Positions 33,187 through 41,871 of a stretch of 64,000 nt of DNA are shown here, one piece after another. The notes below the pieces were generated by a model. That model made no database searches. It saw only the letters and a program-made list of their open reading frames with translations, and was not told the DNA's origin. Every line of letters begins with the position of its first letter. Within the stretch, counting starts at the first letter, position 1. The translations under genes and the position numbers were made by a program. Source of the DNA: Streptomyces filamentosus (lineage in GTDB: Bacteria > Actinomycetota > Actinomycetes > Streptomycetales > Streptomycetaceae); the NCBI RefSeq assembly GCF_014654895.1, contig NZ_BNBE01000001.1, forward strand, positions 1,612,001-1,676,000, read 5' to 3'.

Positions 33187-33220
33187 CCCGGGCCGCGCGG
33201 CACGAACCGCGCGGCCCGGG
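33187..33220. terminator. Bidirectional terminator hairpin
   Basis: A perfect 14-bp stem (CCCGGGCCGCGCGG and its complement) with a CACGAA loop fills the gap between two convergent genes. Confidence 0.82.
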
Positions 33221-33240
33221 AGCCATCCAACCGGCCCCGC

Positions 33241-33675
33241 TCAGGGGCCCTCCTCCCCCACCGCCAGGAAGCCGACGTCGTACACGTCGCACCGCGGCGC
33301 CGCCTTCTCCGCGGCCCCCTCGCCCCCGGACGCCGGCGCGGGCCCGGACACGACCGTCCGCCCGGTCGCCCCCACCGCGAGGTCCGCCACCTTCCCCACG
33401 CCCCGCCCCACGGGCTCCCCGCGCGCGTCGAGGAACTCCACCGTCACCGTGTAGGTGCCCGTGCGGGCCGCCCGGCTGGTGACCGACAGCTCCGCGACCG
33501 GCCGGCCCGAGGCCGGGTCGGGGGCGCACCTCGCCACCGTCACGTCCTCGGACGGGAACCGCAGCTCCTCGTGGTTCCTCCCGGACGCGTGGACGTACGC
33601 GACCACCCCTCCGACGGGCACCAGCACGCACAGCGCACCCGTCACCACCATCAGCACGATCGCCCAGCGGGGCAT
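33241..33675 (-). CDS. Membrane-anchored FxLYD-like protein
   Basis: 144 residues: an N-terminal membrane helix (AIVLMVVTGALCVLVPVGGVVAYV), then an extracellular immunoglobulin-like beta domain with VAELSVTSRAARTGTYTVTVEFLDARGEPVGRG and DLAVGATGRTVVSGPAP. This pattern (polar contrast strands, then 'phi-D-x-G') resembles FxLYD domains that mediate contacts at the wall. Two cysteines flank the domain and could pair. ATG 33675 follows GGAGGCGGGG. It is divergent from the TelA operon and may share its promoter region. Confidence 0.7.
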   Translation of the reverse strand: MPRWAIVLMVVTGALCVLVPVGGVVAYVHASGRNHEELRFPSEDVTVARCAPDPASGRPVAELSVTSRAARTGTYTVTVEFLDARGEPVGRGVGKVADLAVGATGRTVVSGPAPASGGEGAAEKAAPRCDVYDVGFLAVGEEGP

Positions 33676-33822
33676 CCCCGCCTCCTCCCCCTCGTCGAGG
33701 AGGCACACGATACGAGGGGGTACACGGGAGCCGCCCCTCCGGTTCACTACCGGGATCGCCCCTTCACCTCCCGTCCACCCAACTCCCTCTGGAATGTGGG
33801 TTTCCGCGAGCACTCTGCCCGC

Positions 33823-34920
33823 GTGAGACGCATCCTGGGAATCGTCCTGGCCGTCCTGCTCCTCGGCGGCGTGGCCGCCGTCCTCGTGACGGGCGGCGAG
33901 AAGGACAAGGGCACGGCATCGAAGACCGTGCGAGGAGTGATCGGGTCGGAGAAGAGCGAGTTCTTCGCCGACCCCGACGTCGTGAAGGCCCTGGCCGCCA
34001 AGGGCCTCACCGTGAGCACCGAGACCTCCGGGTCCTGGGACATGGAGCAACTGCCCCTCCAGGGGTACGACTTCGCGTTCCCGTCCTCGAAGGGACCGGC
34101 CGACGAGCTGCGCGCCAAGGCCCCCGACAAGGCCGTCGCCGCGCCGCTGCGCCCGTTCTACTCGCCGCTGGTGGTGGTCGCGCACAGCAGCGCCGCCCGG
34201 GTCCTCGCCGGCAACGGCCTGGCGACCCTCGGCGCCCGCGGGACCAGCGGCATCCTGAGGATGGACGCCTACCTGGACGCCGTCCGCGCCGACCGGAGCT
34301 GGCAGCAGCTCAAGGGCGCGGACAAGCACGCCGAGCTGAGCGGCACCCTCTTCATCACCTCGACCGACCCGGTGGCCTCCAACTCGGGCGCGCTCTACCT
34401 CGCCGCCGCGAGCTACGTCGCCGACGGCGGCCGGGTCGCGGACGGCAAGGCGGCCGTGGGCCGCACCGCACCGCTGCTGCGCAAGCTCACCCAGGTGCAG
34501 GGCGCCCAGCAGACCGGCTCCGACGCCCCCTTCCGGGACTTCGTGAGCGGCGTCGGCAACCCGCTGGTCCTCGTCTACGAGTCGCAGGTCGCGTCCCAGC
34601 TGCTCGCCGGCCGGCCGATGGGCGACCTCGTCGTGCTCTACCCGGACACCACGGTCAACAGCGACCACACCCTCGTCCCGCTCACCGAGGACGGCAAGGA
34701 GCTGGGCCGGCTGCTCGCCGAGGACCCGGAGCTGCGCCGCCTCGCCGTCCGGCACGGTTTCCGGCCGCAGGGCGCCGCGCCCGAGTTCACCGAGGCCACC
34801 AACCAGTACGGCGAATACCTCAACCAGACACTCACCGGAGTCCGCCAGGCGCCCGTGCCCACCGGCACGGTGCTGCGCGACATGGCGCGGCGGGCCCGTG
34901 ACCAGGGGGGCACGGCATGA
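33823..34920 (+). CDS. Membrane-anchored substrate-binding-like protein of TelA operon
   Basis: 365 residues with an N-terminal helix (ILGIVLAVLLLGGVAAVLV) lacking a lipobox, then a periplasmic-binding-protein-like domain (type 2): GVIGSEKSEFFADPDVVKALAAKGLTV, LQGYDFAFPSSKGPADEL, SPLVVVAHSSAARVLAGNGL, TSTDPVASNSGALYLAAASYV. No ABC permease or ATPase is nearby. The GTG at 33823 gives the membrane anchor. Its stop overlaps the TelA start (ATGA). It may be a ligand sensor or scaffold rather than a transporter subunit. Confidence 0.78.
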   Translation: MRRILGIVLAVLLLGGVAAVLVTGGEKDKGTASKTVRGVIGSEKSEFFADPDVVKALAAKGLTVSTETSGSWDMEQLPLQGYDFAFPSSKGPADELRAKAPDKAVAAPLRPFYSPLVVVAHSSAARVLAGNGLATLGARGTSGILRMDAYLDAVRADRSWQQLKGADKHAELSGTLFITSTDPVASNSGALYLAAASYVADGGRVADGKAAVGRTAPLLRKLTQVQGAQQTGSDAPFRDFVSGVGNPLVLVYESQVASQLLAGRPMGDLVVLYPDTTVNSDHTLVPLTEDGKELGRLLAEDPELRRLAVRHGFRPQGAAPEFTEATNQYGEYLNQTLTGVRQAPVPTGTVLRDMARRARDQGGTA

Positions 34921-36173
34921 CCGAGAACACCAGCGCGCCGGGCGGCGCACGGCCCCGGAACCCGTACGCGGGACCGCCGGAGAGCACCTTCGTCCTCACC
35001 CCGCCCGAGCACGAGGCGCCGCTCGTCCTCACCCCGCCCGCCCCGGCCCCCGCGGTCCGCGCCGAGCAGGCGTCCGGCCTGGTGCCGCTGGACGCGGCGG
35101 TGCGCACGGAGATGTCCCGCCGGGCGGAGGAGTACGTGGGCTCGCTCGCCGGGCTCGACCCGCGCTCCCCCGAGTTCGCAGGCCGCATCGGCGAGATCGC
35201 GGCGCTCGGCTCCGGCGAGATGCGGGCCGCCGCCCAGCAGTCGAACCGGATGCTGGACCGCACGGTCCGCTCGCTCGGCCGGGGCGGCGGGGACGCCTCC
35301 GCCCGCGTCGGCTCCTCGCTCGTCGAACTCCGGCGCACGGTCGAGGATCTGGACCCCAGGGACGCTCCCGGCAAGGGCTTCAAGGGGCTCCTCGCCAAGC
35401 TGCCCGGCGGCAACAGGTTCCGTGACCACGTCGCCAAGTACGCCTCCTCGCAGGCCACGTTGAACCGGATCGTCGGCTCGCTGCGCGGCGGGCAGGACGA
35501 ACTGCGGCGGGACAACGCGGCGTTGCAGACCGAGCGGGGCCGGCTGTGGGAGACCATGGGCAAGCTCCAGGAGTTCGCCGTCCTCACCGAGGCCCTCGAC
35601 GCGGCGGTGGAGCAGCGGATCGCGGACACCGCCGACCCGGCCGAGGCGGACGCGCTCCGCTCCGACGTCCTCTTCCCGGTCCGCCAGAAGCACCAGGACC
35701 TGCTCACCCAGCTCGCCGTCTGCGCCCAGGGCTACCTGGCGATGGACGTGGTCCGGCGGAACAACGACGAGCTGATCAAGGGCGTGGACCGGGCCGCGAC
35801 GACGACCCTGTCGGCGCTGCGGATCGCGGTCGTGCTGGCCTCCGCCCTGGAGAACCAGCGCAAGGTGACCGAGCAGGTCGAGGTGCTCCGTTCGACCACC
35901 GAGGACCTGATCCGGGGCAACGCCGAGATGCTGTCCACGCAGGCCGGCGAGATCCAGCGGATCGCCGCCGACCCGGCGGTGGGCGCCGAGACCCTGCGCA
36001 CCGCCTTCCAGCAGATCTACCGCACGCTCGACGCCATCGACACGTACAAGGTCCGGGCGACCGAGGCGATGGCGGCGACCGTCTCCTCCCTCACGAGCGA
36101 ACTCCAGGAGGCGAGCGCCCACCTGGACCGCAGCCGCCGCACGAGCGCACTGGAAGGCGGCCCCTCCGCATGA
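34917..36173 (+). CDS. TelA/KlaA family (toxic anion resistance) protein
   Basis: 418 residues, TelA-like: a Pro-rich N-terminal 55 residues, then long amphipathic helices (IGEIAALGSGEMRAAAQQSNRMLDR, SSQATLNRIVGSLRGGQDELRRDNAAL, ERGRLWETMGKLQEFAVLTEALDAAVEQRI). TelA proteins are linked to tellurite and other stress tolerance; the biochemical activity is unknown. There is no signal peptide. ATGA overlaps on both sides place it in one coupled operon with the two binding-protein genes. Confidence 0.92.
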   Translation: MTENTSAPGGARPRNPYAGPPESTFVLTPPEHEAPLVLTPPAPAPAVRAEQASGLVPLDAAVRTEMSRRAEEYVGSLAGLDPRSPEFAGRIGEIAALGSGEMRAAAQQSNRMLDRTVRSLGRGGGDASARVGSSLVELRRTVEDLDPRDAPGKGFKGLLAKLPGGNRFRDHVAKYASSQATLNRIVGSLRGGQDELRRDNAALQTERGRLWETMGKLQEFAVLTEALDAAVEQRIADTADPAEADALRSDVLFPVRQKHQDLLTQLAVCAQGYLAMDVVRRNNDELIKGVDRAATTTLSALRIAVVLASALENQRKVTEQVEVLRSTTEDLIRGNAEMLSTQAGEIQRIAADPAVGAETLRTAFQQIYRTLDAIDTYKVRATEAMAATVSSLTSELQEASAHLDRSRRTSALEGGPSA

Positions 36174-37816
36174 GCCCCCGCACGAGCCCCCGCACGAGCC
36201 CGCGCACGACCCCCCGCAGGAGCCCCCGCGCCCTCCCCCGCCTCCTGGCGGGCCTCGCGCTCGCCCTGGCCCTCACCGCCACCGCCGGCGCCTGCTCCAC
36301 CGTCGACAACTCGGTCGGCGGCACCGGCGAGCAGTTCGACAGGACCGACACCCGGCCCGCCGAACCCGGCACCCTCCGCGTCCTCGCCTCCTCCGAACTC
36401 GCCGACATGGCACCGGTCCTGGAGGACGCCCGCCGGGCCACCGGCGTCACCGTCCGCGCCACCTACGCGGGCACCCTCGACGCCGTCGAGCAGATCGCCT
36501 CCGGGCGCGCCGAGAAGGAGTACGACGCCGTCTGGCTGTCCTCCAACGACTACCTGCGGCTGCGCCCCGACACCTCCGCCCGGATCACCAACGAGACGCC
36601 GGTGATGACCTCCCCGGTGGCGCTCGGCATCCGCCCGGCGGCCCTCGCCCGGCTCGGCTGGGACCCGGCGAAGGTCACCTGGCCGCAGCTCCACCGGGCG
36701 GTCGCGGCGGGCGAGCTGACGTACGGCATGACCGACCCGAAGCGCTCCAACTCCGGTTTCTCCGCGCTGGTGTCGGTCGCCTCCGGCCTCTCCGGGGCAC
36801 AGTCGGCGCTCCGCGACGAGGACGTCCGCAAGGCCACGCCGAAGCTCCGCGAGTTCTTCACGGGCCAGAAGCTGACCTCCGGTTCCTCCGGCTGGCTCGC
36901 CACCGCCTACGGGCGCCGCACCGACGTCGACGCGCTGGTCAACTACGAGTCGGTGCTGCTCTCCACGCCCGGCGAGCTCACCGTCATCCGCCCCGCCGAC
37001 GGCGTCGTCACCGCCGACTACCCCCTCACCCTGCTGACCGCCGCCCCCGCCGCGGCCAAGGACTCCGCGCAGCGGCTCACCACCTATCTGCGGACCCCCG
37101 AGGCCCAGCGGCGGATCACCGCGACCACCCTGCGCCGTCCGGTCGTCGCCGGCGTCGACCCGTCGCCCCGGCTCGACCGGGGCCTGCGGCGCGAACTGCC
37201 CTTCCCCGGAAGCCGGTCGGTCGCCGACGGGCTGCTCGACGCGTACGACAACACGCTGCGCAGGCCGTCGCGCACGGTCTACGTCCTGGACACCTCCGGG
37301 TCGATGGGCGGCGAGCGGCTCGACCGCCTGAAGGCGGCGCTCACCGAGCTGACCGCGGACTTCCGGGACCGCGAGGAGGTCACCCTGATGCCCTTCGGCT
37401 CCGCGGTGAAGACCGGCGAGGTGCGGACGTACACGGTGGACCCGGAGGACCCGGGGAAGGCGCGGGACGCGATCCGCGCCGACGCGGGGAAGCTCACCGC
37501 CTCCGGCGGCACCGCGATCTACTCCAGCGTCACCGAGGCGTACCGCAGTCTGGGCGCCTCCCCCCGCGACACCTTCACCTCGGTCGTGCTCATGACCGAC
37601 GGGGAGAACACCGACGGGGCCGGGGCCCCGGACTTCGACGCCTTCTTCCGCGCCCTGCCCGCCGAGCAGCAGCGCACCCCGGTCTTCCCGATCCTCTTCG
37701 GCGACTCCGACCGGACCGAGCTGGCCCACATCGCCGACCTGACCGGCGGCAAGCTCTTCGACGCGACGAAGGGCTCCCTGAACGGCGCCTTCGAGGAGAT
37801 CCGTGGCTACCAGTAA
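36170..37816 (+). CDS. Lipoprotein with substrate-binding domain fused to VWA domain
   Basis: 548 residues. The N-terminus has Ser-Pro-Arg-Thr repeats, then a hydrophobic signal ending TATAGAC, a likely lipobox. Residues 60-330 form a type 2 periplasmic-binding-like domain (LRVLASSELADMAPVLEDARRATGVTV, AVWLSSNDYLRL, YGMTDPKRSNSGFSALVSV). Residues 365-545 are a von Willebrand A domain with an intact MIDAS: DTSGSMG (about 374), Thr/Ser in ASGGTAIYS and Asp in LMTDGENTDG. It overlaps telA by ATGA. The fused architecture suggests metal-dependent protein contacts triggered by a ligand. Confidence 0.88.
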   Translation: MSPRTSPRTSPRTTPRRSPRALPRLLAGLALALALTATAGACSTVDNSVGGTGEQFDRTDTRPAEPGTLRVLASSELADMAPVLEDARRATGVTVRATYAGTLDAVEQIASGRAEKEYDAVWLSSNDYLRLRPDTSARITNETPVMTSPVALGIRPAALARLGWDPAKVTWPQLHRAVAAGELTYGMTDPKRSNSGFSALVSVASGLSGAQSALRDEDVRKATPKLREFFTGQKLTSGSSGWLATAYGRRTDVDALVNYESVLLSTPGELTVIRPADGVVTADYPLTLLTAAPAAAKDSAQRLTTYLRTPEAQRRITATTLRRPVVAGVDPSPRLDRGLRRELPFPGSRSVADGLLDAYDNTLRRPSRTVYVLDTSGSMGGERLDRLKAALTELTADFRDREEVTLMPFGSAVKTGEVRTYTVDPEDPGKARDAIRADAGKLTASGGTAIYSSVTEAYRSLGASPRDTFTSVVLMTDGENTDGAGAPDFDAFFRALPAEQQRTPVFPILFGDSDRTELAHIADLTGGKLFDATKGSLNGAFEEIRGYQ

Positions 37817-38393
37817 CCCCGTGCTCCGCTACGCGGAGTCCCGCAAGAACCTGACCGGCTGCCTGTGCGGCCTGGCCGGTCTCGCCATCGGCCTCACCGG
37901 CGCGGCCGGCGGCCTGTGGCCGCTGGTGGTGCTCGGCCTGTACGGCGCGGGCGCGCTGATCGCCCCGCCGGAGCGGCCGGACGCCCCGGCCTTCCCGAGC
38001 GCCGACGAGCAGCTGGAGTCGCTGCGCGCGGACCACGCCACGCTGCGGGAGTACCTGGCGGAGGTGGAGCTGCCCGAGGGGGCCCGCGAGGGGCTCGACG
38101 AGCTGGACGCGCTCTTCGGGGCGCTCCTCGAACCGGGCTGGGTCAGCGACCCGGAGCACCTGCACGTGCTGGCCCGGGCGGTGCGGCAGGACGTGCCGGA
38201 GGCGGTCGACGCCTTCGTGCGGACCCGCTGGTGGTCGCGGGTGACGCCGGGCTCCGAGCCTCCCGAGCGGCATCTGGAGCGGCAGCTGGCCGCCCTGCGC
38301 GAGGAGGCCGGTCTGATCGCCTCGGCCCTCCAGGAGGCGGAGGAACTCCGTCAGCGGGCGCACACCCGCTACCTGGAGGACCGGGGGGCCTGA
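37803..38393 (+). CDS. Membrane protein, last gene of TelA operon
   Basis: 196 residues from GTG 37803, which overlaps the VWA gene by 14 bases and follows GAGGAGATCC. Two hydrophobic segments form a hairpin near the N-terminus (residues 18-55). The rest is a cytosolic helical, acidic domain (EQLESLRADHATLREYLAEVELPEGAREGLDELDALFGALLEPG). TelA in Firmicutes is often paired with the membrane protein XpaC; this gene may be its functional counterpart, but homology is not evident by eye. Confidence 0.72.
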   Translation: MATSNPVLRYAESRKNLTGCLCGLAGLAIGLTGAAGGLWPLVVLGLYGAGALIAPPERPDAPAFPSADEQLESLRADHATLREYLAEVELPEGAREGLDELDALFGALLEPGWVSDPEHLHVLARAVRQDVPEAVDAFVRTRWWSRVTPGSEPPERHLERQLAALREEAGLIASALQEAEELRQRAHTRYLEDRGA

Positions 38394-38413
38394 TCCCCGC
38401 GGGGGGATGTGCG

Positions 38414-38447
38414 CCGGCCCCGGAGCCTGAGGGGGCTCCGGGGCCGG
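38414..38447. terminator. Terminator between TelA operon and pckG
   Basis: A perfect 14-bp stem (CCGGCCCCGGAGCC and its complement) closes a 6-base loop between the convergent TelA operon and PEP carboxykinase gene. Confidence 0.82.
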
Positions 38448-38524
38448 ATGCGTCGTGGTGAACCGTCGTGACCCCACTGGTCAGGGCGGTGTTTCGGGGC
38501 AGCCCACCACGAGTCTCGGAGGGA

Positions 38525-40342
38525 CTAGCCGAGGCGCTCCACGAGCGCGTTGTACTCGTCCCACAGCTCCTTCGGCGTGTGGCTGCCGAAGGTCTCCAGG
38601 TGCGCGGGGACCAGGGCGGCCTCCTCGCGCCAGACGTCCTTGTCGACGGTGAGCAGGAAGTCCAGGTCCGCCTCGGCCAGGTCCAGGCCGTCGGTGTCCA
38701 GGGCCTCCTTCGTCGGCAGGACGCCGATGGGGGTCTCCACGCCCTCGGCCTTGCCGTCGAGGCGCTCGACGATCCACTTGAGGACGCGGCTGTTCTCGCC
38801 GAAGCCGGGCCAGACGAACTTGCCGGCGTCGTTCTTGCGGAACCAGTTGACGTAGTAGATCTTCGGCAGCTTCGCCGCGTCGGCGGTGGCACCGACCTTG
38901 ACCCAGTGGGCCATGTAGTCGCCCATGTTGTAGCCGCAGAACGGCAGCATGGCGAAGGGGTCGCGGCGCAGCTCGCCGACCTTGCCCTCGGCGGCGGCGG
39001 TCTTCTCGGAGGCCACGTTGGCGCCGAGGAAGACGCCGTGGTTCCAGTCGAAGGACTCGGTGACCAGCGGGACGGCGGAGGCGCGGCGGCCGCCGAAGAG
39101 GATCGCCGAGATCGGCACGCCCTTCGGGTCCTCCCACTCCGGCGCGATGATCGGGCACTGCCCGGCCGGCACGGTGAAGCGGGCGTTCGGGTGGGCGGCC
39201 GGGGTCTCGGACGCGGGCGTCCAGTCGTTGCCCTTCCAGTCCGTGAGGTGCGCGGGCGCCGTCTCGGTCATGCCCTCCCACCACACGTCGCCGTCGTCCG
39301 TGAGGGCGACGTTGGTGAAGACGGAGTTGCCCCACATGGTCTTCATGGCGTTGGCGTTGGTGTGCTCGCCGGTGCCGGGGGCGACGCCGAAGAAGCCGGC
39401 CTCGGGGTTGATGGCGTAGAGGCGGCCGTCCTCGCCGAAGCGCATCCAGGCGATGTCGTCGCCGATGGTCTCCACGGTCCAGCCGGGGATGGTCGGCTCC
39501 AGCATGGCGAGGTTGGTCTTGCCGCAGGCCGACGGGAAGGCGGCGGCGACGTACTTCGCCTCGCCCTGCGGCGGGGTCAGCTTGAGGATGAGCATGTGCT
39601 CGGCGAGCCAGCCCTCGTCGCGGGCCATGACGGAGGCGATGCGCAGGGCGTAGCACTTCTTGCCGAGGAGCGCGTTGCCGCCGTAGCCGGAGCCGTACGA
39701 CCAGATCTCGCGGGTCTCCGGGAAGTGCGAGATGTACTTGGTGGAGTTGCACGGCCACGGCACGTCCTCCTGGCCCTCCGCGAGGGGGGCGCCGAGGGTG
39801 TGGACGGCCTTCACGAAGAAGCCGTCGGTGCCGAGCTCGTCGAGGACGGCCTGGCCCATGCGGGTCATGGTGCGCATGGAGACGGCGACGTAGGCGGAGT
39901 CGGTGATCTCGACGCCGATGGCGGAGAGCGGCGAGCCGACGGGGCCCATGCAGAAGGGGACCACGTACATGGTGCGGCCCTTCATGGAGCCGCGGAAGAT
40001 GCCGTCGGAGCCCGCGAAGAGCTCCTTCATCTCGGCCGGGGCCTTCCAGTGGTTGGTCGGGCCGGCGTCCTCCTCCTTCTCGGAGCAGATGAAGGTCCGG
40101 TCCTCGACGCGGGCGACGTCGGTCGGGTCGGAGGCGGCGTAGTACGAGTTCGGGCGCTTCACCGGGTCGAGCTTCGTGAACGTGCCCTTGGCGACGAGCT
40201 CCTCGCACAGGCGCTCGTACTCGGCCTCGGAACCGTCGCACCAGACGATGCTGTCCGGCTGCGTGATCTCGGCGATCTCGTTCACCCAGGAGACGAGCTC
40301 CTGGTGCTGGGTGGGAAGGGGAGCCGCGTTGTCGCGCGCCAC
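38525..40342 (-). CDS. pckG: Phosphoenolpyruvate carboxykinase (GTP)
   Basis: 605 residues, the normal length for GTP-dependent PEPCK, which converts oxaloacetate and GTP to PEP, CO2 and GDP at the start of gluconeogenesis. Seen: the hyper-reactive Cys in [13 protein letters not shown] (kinase 1a P-loop), [11 protein letters not shown] (kinase 2), [19 protein letters not shown] and FGGRRA. GTG 40342 is chosen because AAGGAG is seven bases upstream and matches family length; the frame continues upstream without conserved sequence. It is monocistronic. Confidence 0.97.
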   Translation of the reverse strand: MARDNAAPLPTQHQELVSWVNEIAEITQPDSIVWCDGSEAEYERLCEELVAKGTFTKLDPVKRPNSYYAASDPTDVARVEDRTFICSEKEEDAGPTNHWKAPAEMKELFAGSDGIFRGSMKGRTMYVVPFCMGPVGSPLSAIGVEITDSAYVAVSMRTMTRMGQAVLDELGTDGFFVKAVHTLGAPLAEGQEDVPWPCNSTKYISHFPETREIWSYGSGYGGNALLGKKCYALRIASVMARDEGWLAEHMLILKLTPPQGEAKYVAAAFPSACGKTNLAMLEPTIPGWTVETIGDDIAWMRFGEDGRLYAINPEAGFFGVAPGTGEHTNANAMKTMWGNSVFTNVALTDDGDVWWEGMTETAPAHLTDWKGNDWTPASETPAAHPNARFTVPAGQCPIIAPEWEDPKGVPISAILFGGRRASAVPLVTESFDWNHGVFLGANVASEKTAAAEGKVGELRRDPFAMLPFCGYNMGDYMAHWVKVGATADAAKLPKIYYVNWFRKNDAGKFVWPGFGENSRVLKWIVERLDGKAEGVETPIGVLPTKEALDTDGLDLAEADLDFLLTVDKDVWREEAALVPAHLETFGSHTPKELWDEYNALVERLG

Positions 40343-40509
40343 GATTGCTCCTTGTTGAGGGGTGTATTCCGCTGTATGCCCCGTGGGGGCTGCGACCCGG
40401 ATGCGTCGTAGCTGCTCATCCGGTGCCGACCGCACTCATTTGATCATCCGACGGAAACGCCCATATGTCCAGGGGGGTGCACACGTGAGCATCGCCACTC
40501 TCACCCGGG

Positions 40510-40532
40510 ACCTACGGGGGCGTAGGTACGAT
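40510..40532 (+). promoter_or_regulatory. Palindrome and -10 box of a leaderless PAQR promoter
   Basis: ACCTACGGGGGCGTAGGT (7-bp arms) is directly followed by a TACGAT -10 (40527-40532; the last T of the palindrome is its first base). ATG 40541 is eight bases further on, so transcription would begin at or near the start codon. The dyad occupies the -35/-10 spacer, ideal for repression or for MerR-type activation. Confidence 0.5.
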
Positions 40533-40540
40533 GCTTTGTC

Positions 40541-41239
40541 ATGACTGCCGCCCTGCCGGAAGTGCCTCCGGTCGCGACCGAATCGACCGTCCCGGACCCG
40601 TCGCTCCCGCTCAAGCCCCGGCTCAGGGGCTGGCTGCACGCGGGCATGTTCCCCGCCGTGATCGTCGCGGGGCTCGCCCTGGTCGCGCTCTCCGAGACCC
40701 CCCGCGCCCGCGTCGCCTGCGGGATCTACGTCCTCACGGCCTGTCTGCTCTTCGGCGTCAGCGCGCTCTACCACCGGGGCGACTGGGGCCCGCGCGGCGA
40801 GGCCGTGCTCCGCCGCCTCGACCACGCCAACATCTTCCTGATCATCGCGGGCACCTACACCCCGCTCACCCTGCTGCTGCTCCCGGACTCCACCGCGAAG
40901 CCGCTCATGTGGGCGGTCTGGGCCGCCGCGGCCGCCGGCATCGCCTTCCGCGTCTTCTGGGTCGGCGCCCCCCGCTGGCTCTACACCCCCTGCTACATCG
41001 CGATGGGCTGGGCCGCCGTCTTCTTCCTCCCCGACTTCATGCGGGCCGGCGGCATCGCCGTCCTGGTCCTCGTCGTCGTCGGCGGACTCCTCTACAGCGC
41101 CGGCGGGATCATCTACGGCATCAAGCGCCCGAACCCCTCGCCCCGCTGGTTCGGCTTCCACGAGGTCTTCCACTCCCTCACCCTCGCCGCGTTCATCGTC
41201 CACTACGTCGGCATCTCCCTGGTCGCCTATCAGGCCTGA
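40541..41239 (+). CDS. Hemolysin III / PAQR-family membrane protein
   Basis: 232 residues, seven membrane helices, hemolysin III/YqfA type of the PAQR superfamily. The putative zinc-hydrolase residues are conserved: SALYHRG, then RRLDHANIFLIIAGTYTP and the C-terminal HEVFHSLTLAAFIVH. Members have been linked to membrane fluidity and ceramidase-like hydrolysis. It is followed 17 bases later by a TetR gene, suggesting a regulated pair. The first 28 residues are a Pro-rich cytosolic extension. Confidence 0.9.
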   Translation: MTAALPEVPPVATESTVPDPSLPLKPRLRGWLHAGMFPAVIVAGLALVALSETPRARVACGIYVLTACLLFGVSALYHRGDWGPRGEAVLRRLDHANIFLIIAGTYTPLTLLLLPDSTAKPLMWAVWAAAAAGIAFRVFWVGAPRWLYTPCYIAMGWAAVFFLPDFMRAGGIAVLVLVVVGGLLYSAGGIIYGIKRPNPSPRWFGFHEVFHSLTLAAFIVHYVGISLVAYQA

Positions 41240-41256
41240 CCAGGCAGAATGACGGC

Positions 41257-41871
41257 ATGGCGACGAAGACGACGACCAGCGTCGGACTGCGGGAGCGCAA
41301 GAAGCAGAAGACCCGCACGGCGATCCGCGAGGCCGCCCGGCGGCTGGCCGCCGCCCACGGCTGGGAGGCGGTCACCATCGAGCGGATCGCCGCCGAGGCC
41401 GACGTCTCCCCCTCCACCGTCGTCCGCTACTTCCCCGTCCGCGAGGACATCGTCCTCACCGCCGAGGACGACGACCGGCTCGAGGCCCTGCTGCGCGCCC
41501 GTCCAGCGGACGAGGAGCCCCTGGAGTCCCTCCGCGCGGTCCTCGTCGAGGCCGTGGGCTCCGCCCTGGTGGCCGCCCCCGACGACATCCGGCTGCGCGC
41601 CCGCCTGATGGCCGGCGCGCCCGCGGTCCGCGCCCGGCTCGCCGACACCACCGCCGAGACCGGCCGCCGGCTCGCCCGCGCGCTGGCCGACCGCACCGGC
41701 CGGGCCCCGGACGACCTGGAGTTCCGGGTCTTCACCGCGGCCGTCCTCGGCGCCCTGCGCGAGGCCACCCTGCACTGGGCGGAGCACGGCCTCGCCGAGG
41801 ACCTGACGGTCCTGCTGCACCGCGCCGTCGACACCCTCAGGGCCGGCCCGGCGCGCCCAGCGCGCCCCTGA
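41257..41871 (+). CDS. TetR-family transcriptional regulator
   Basis: 204 residues with a clear TetR HTH (residues 15-62: RTAIREAARRLAAAHGWEAVTIERIAAEADVSPSTVVRYFPVREDIV) and a helical ligand domain. A CAGAAT box seven bases before ATG 41257 suggests its own leaderless promoter inside the 17-base gap after the PAQR gene. It may regulate that gene through the palindrome at 40510. Its 3' end overlaps the opposing GH26-like gene by 35 bases. Confidence 0.92.
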   Translation: MATKTTTSVGLRERKKQKTRTAIREAARRLAAAHGWEAVTIERIAAEADVSPSTVVRYFPVREDIVLTAEDDDRLEALLRARPADEEPLESLRAVLVEAVGSALVAAPDDIRLRARLMAGAPAVRARLADTTAETGRRLARALADRTGRAPDDLEFRVFTAAVLGALREATLHWAEHGLAEDLTVLLHRAVDTLRAGPARPARP

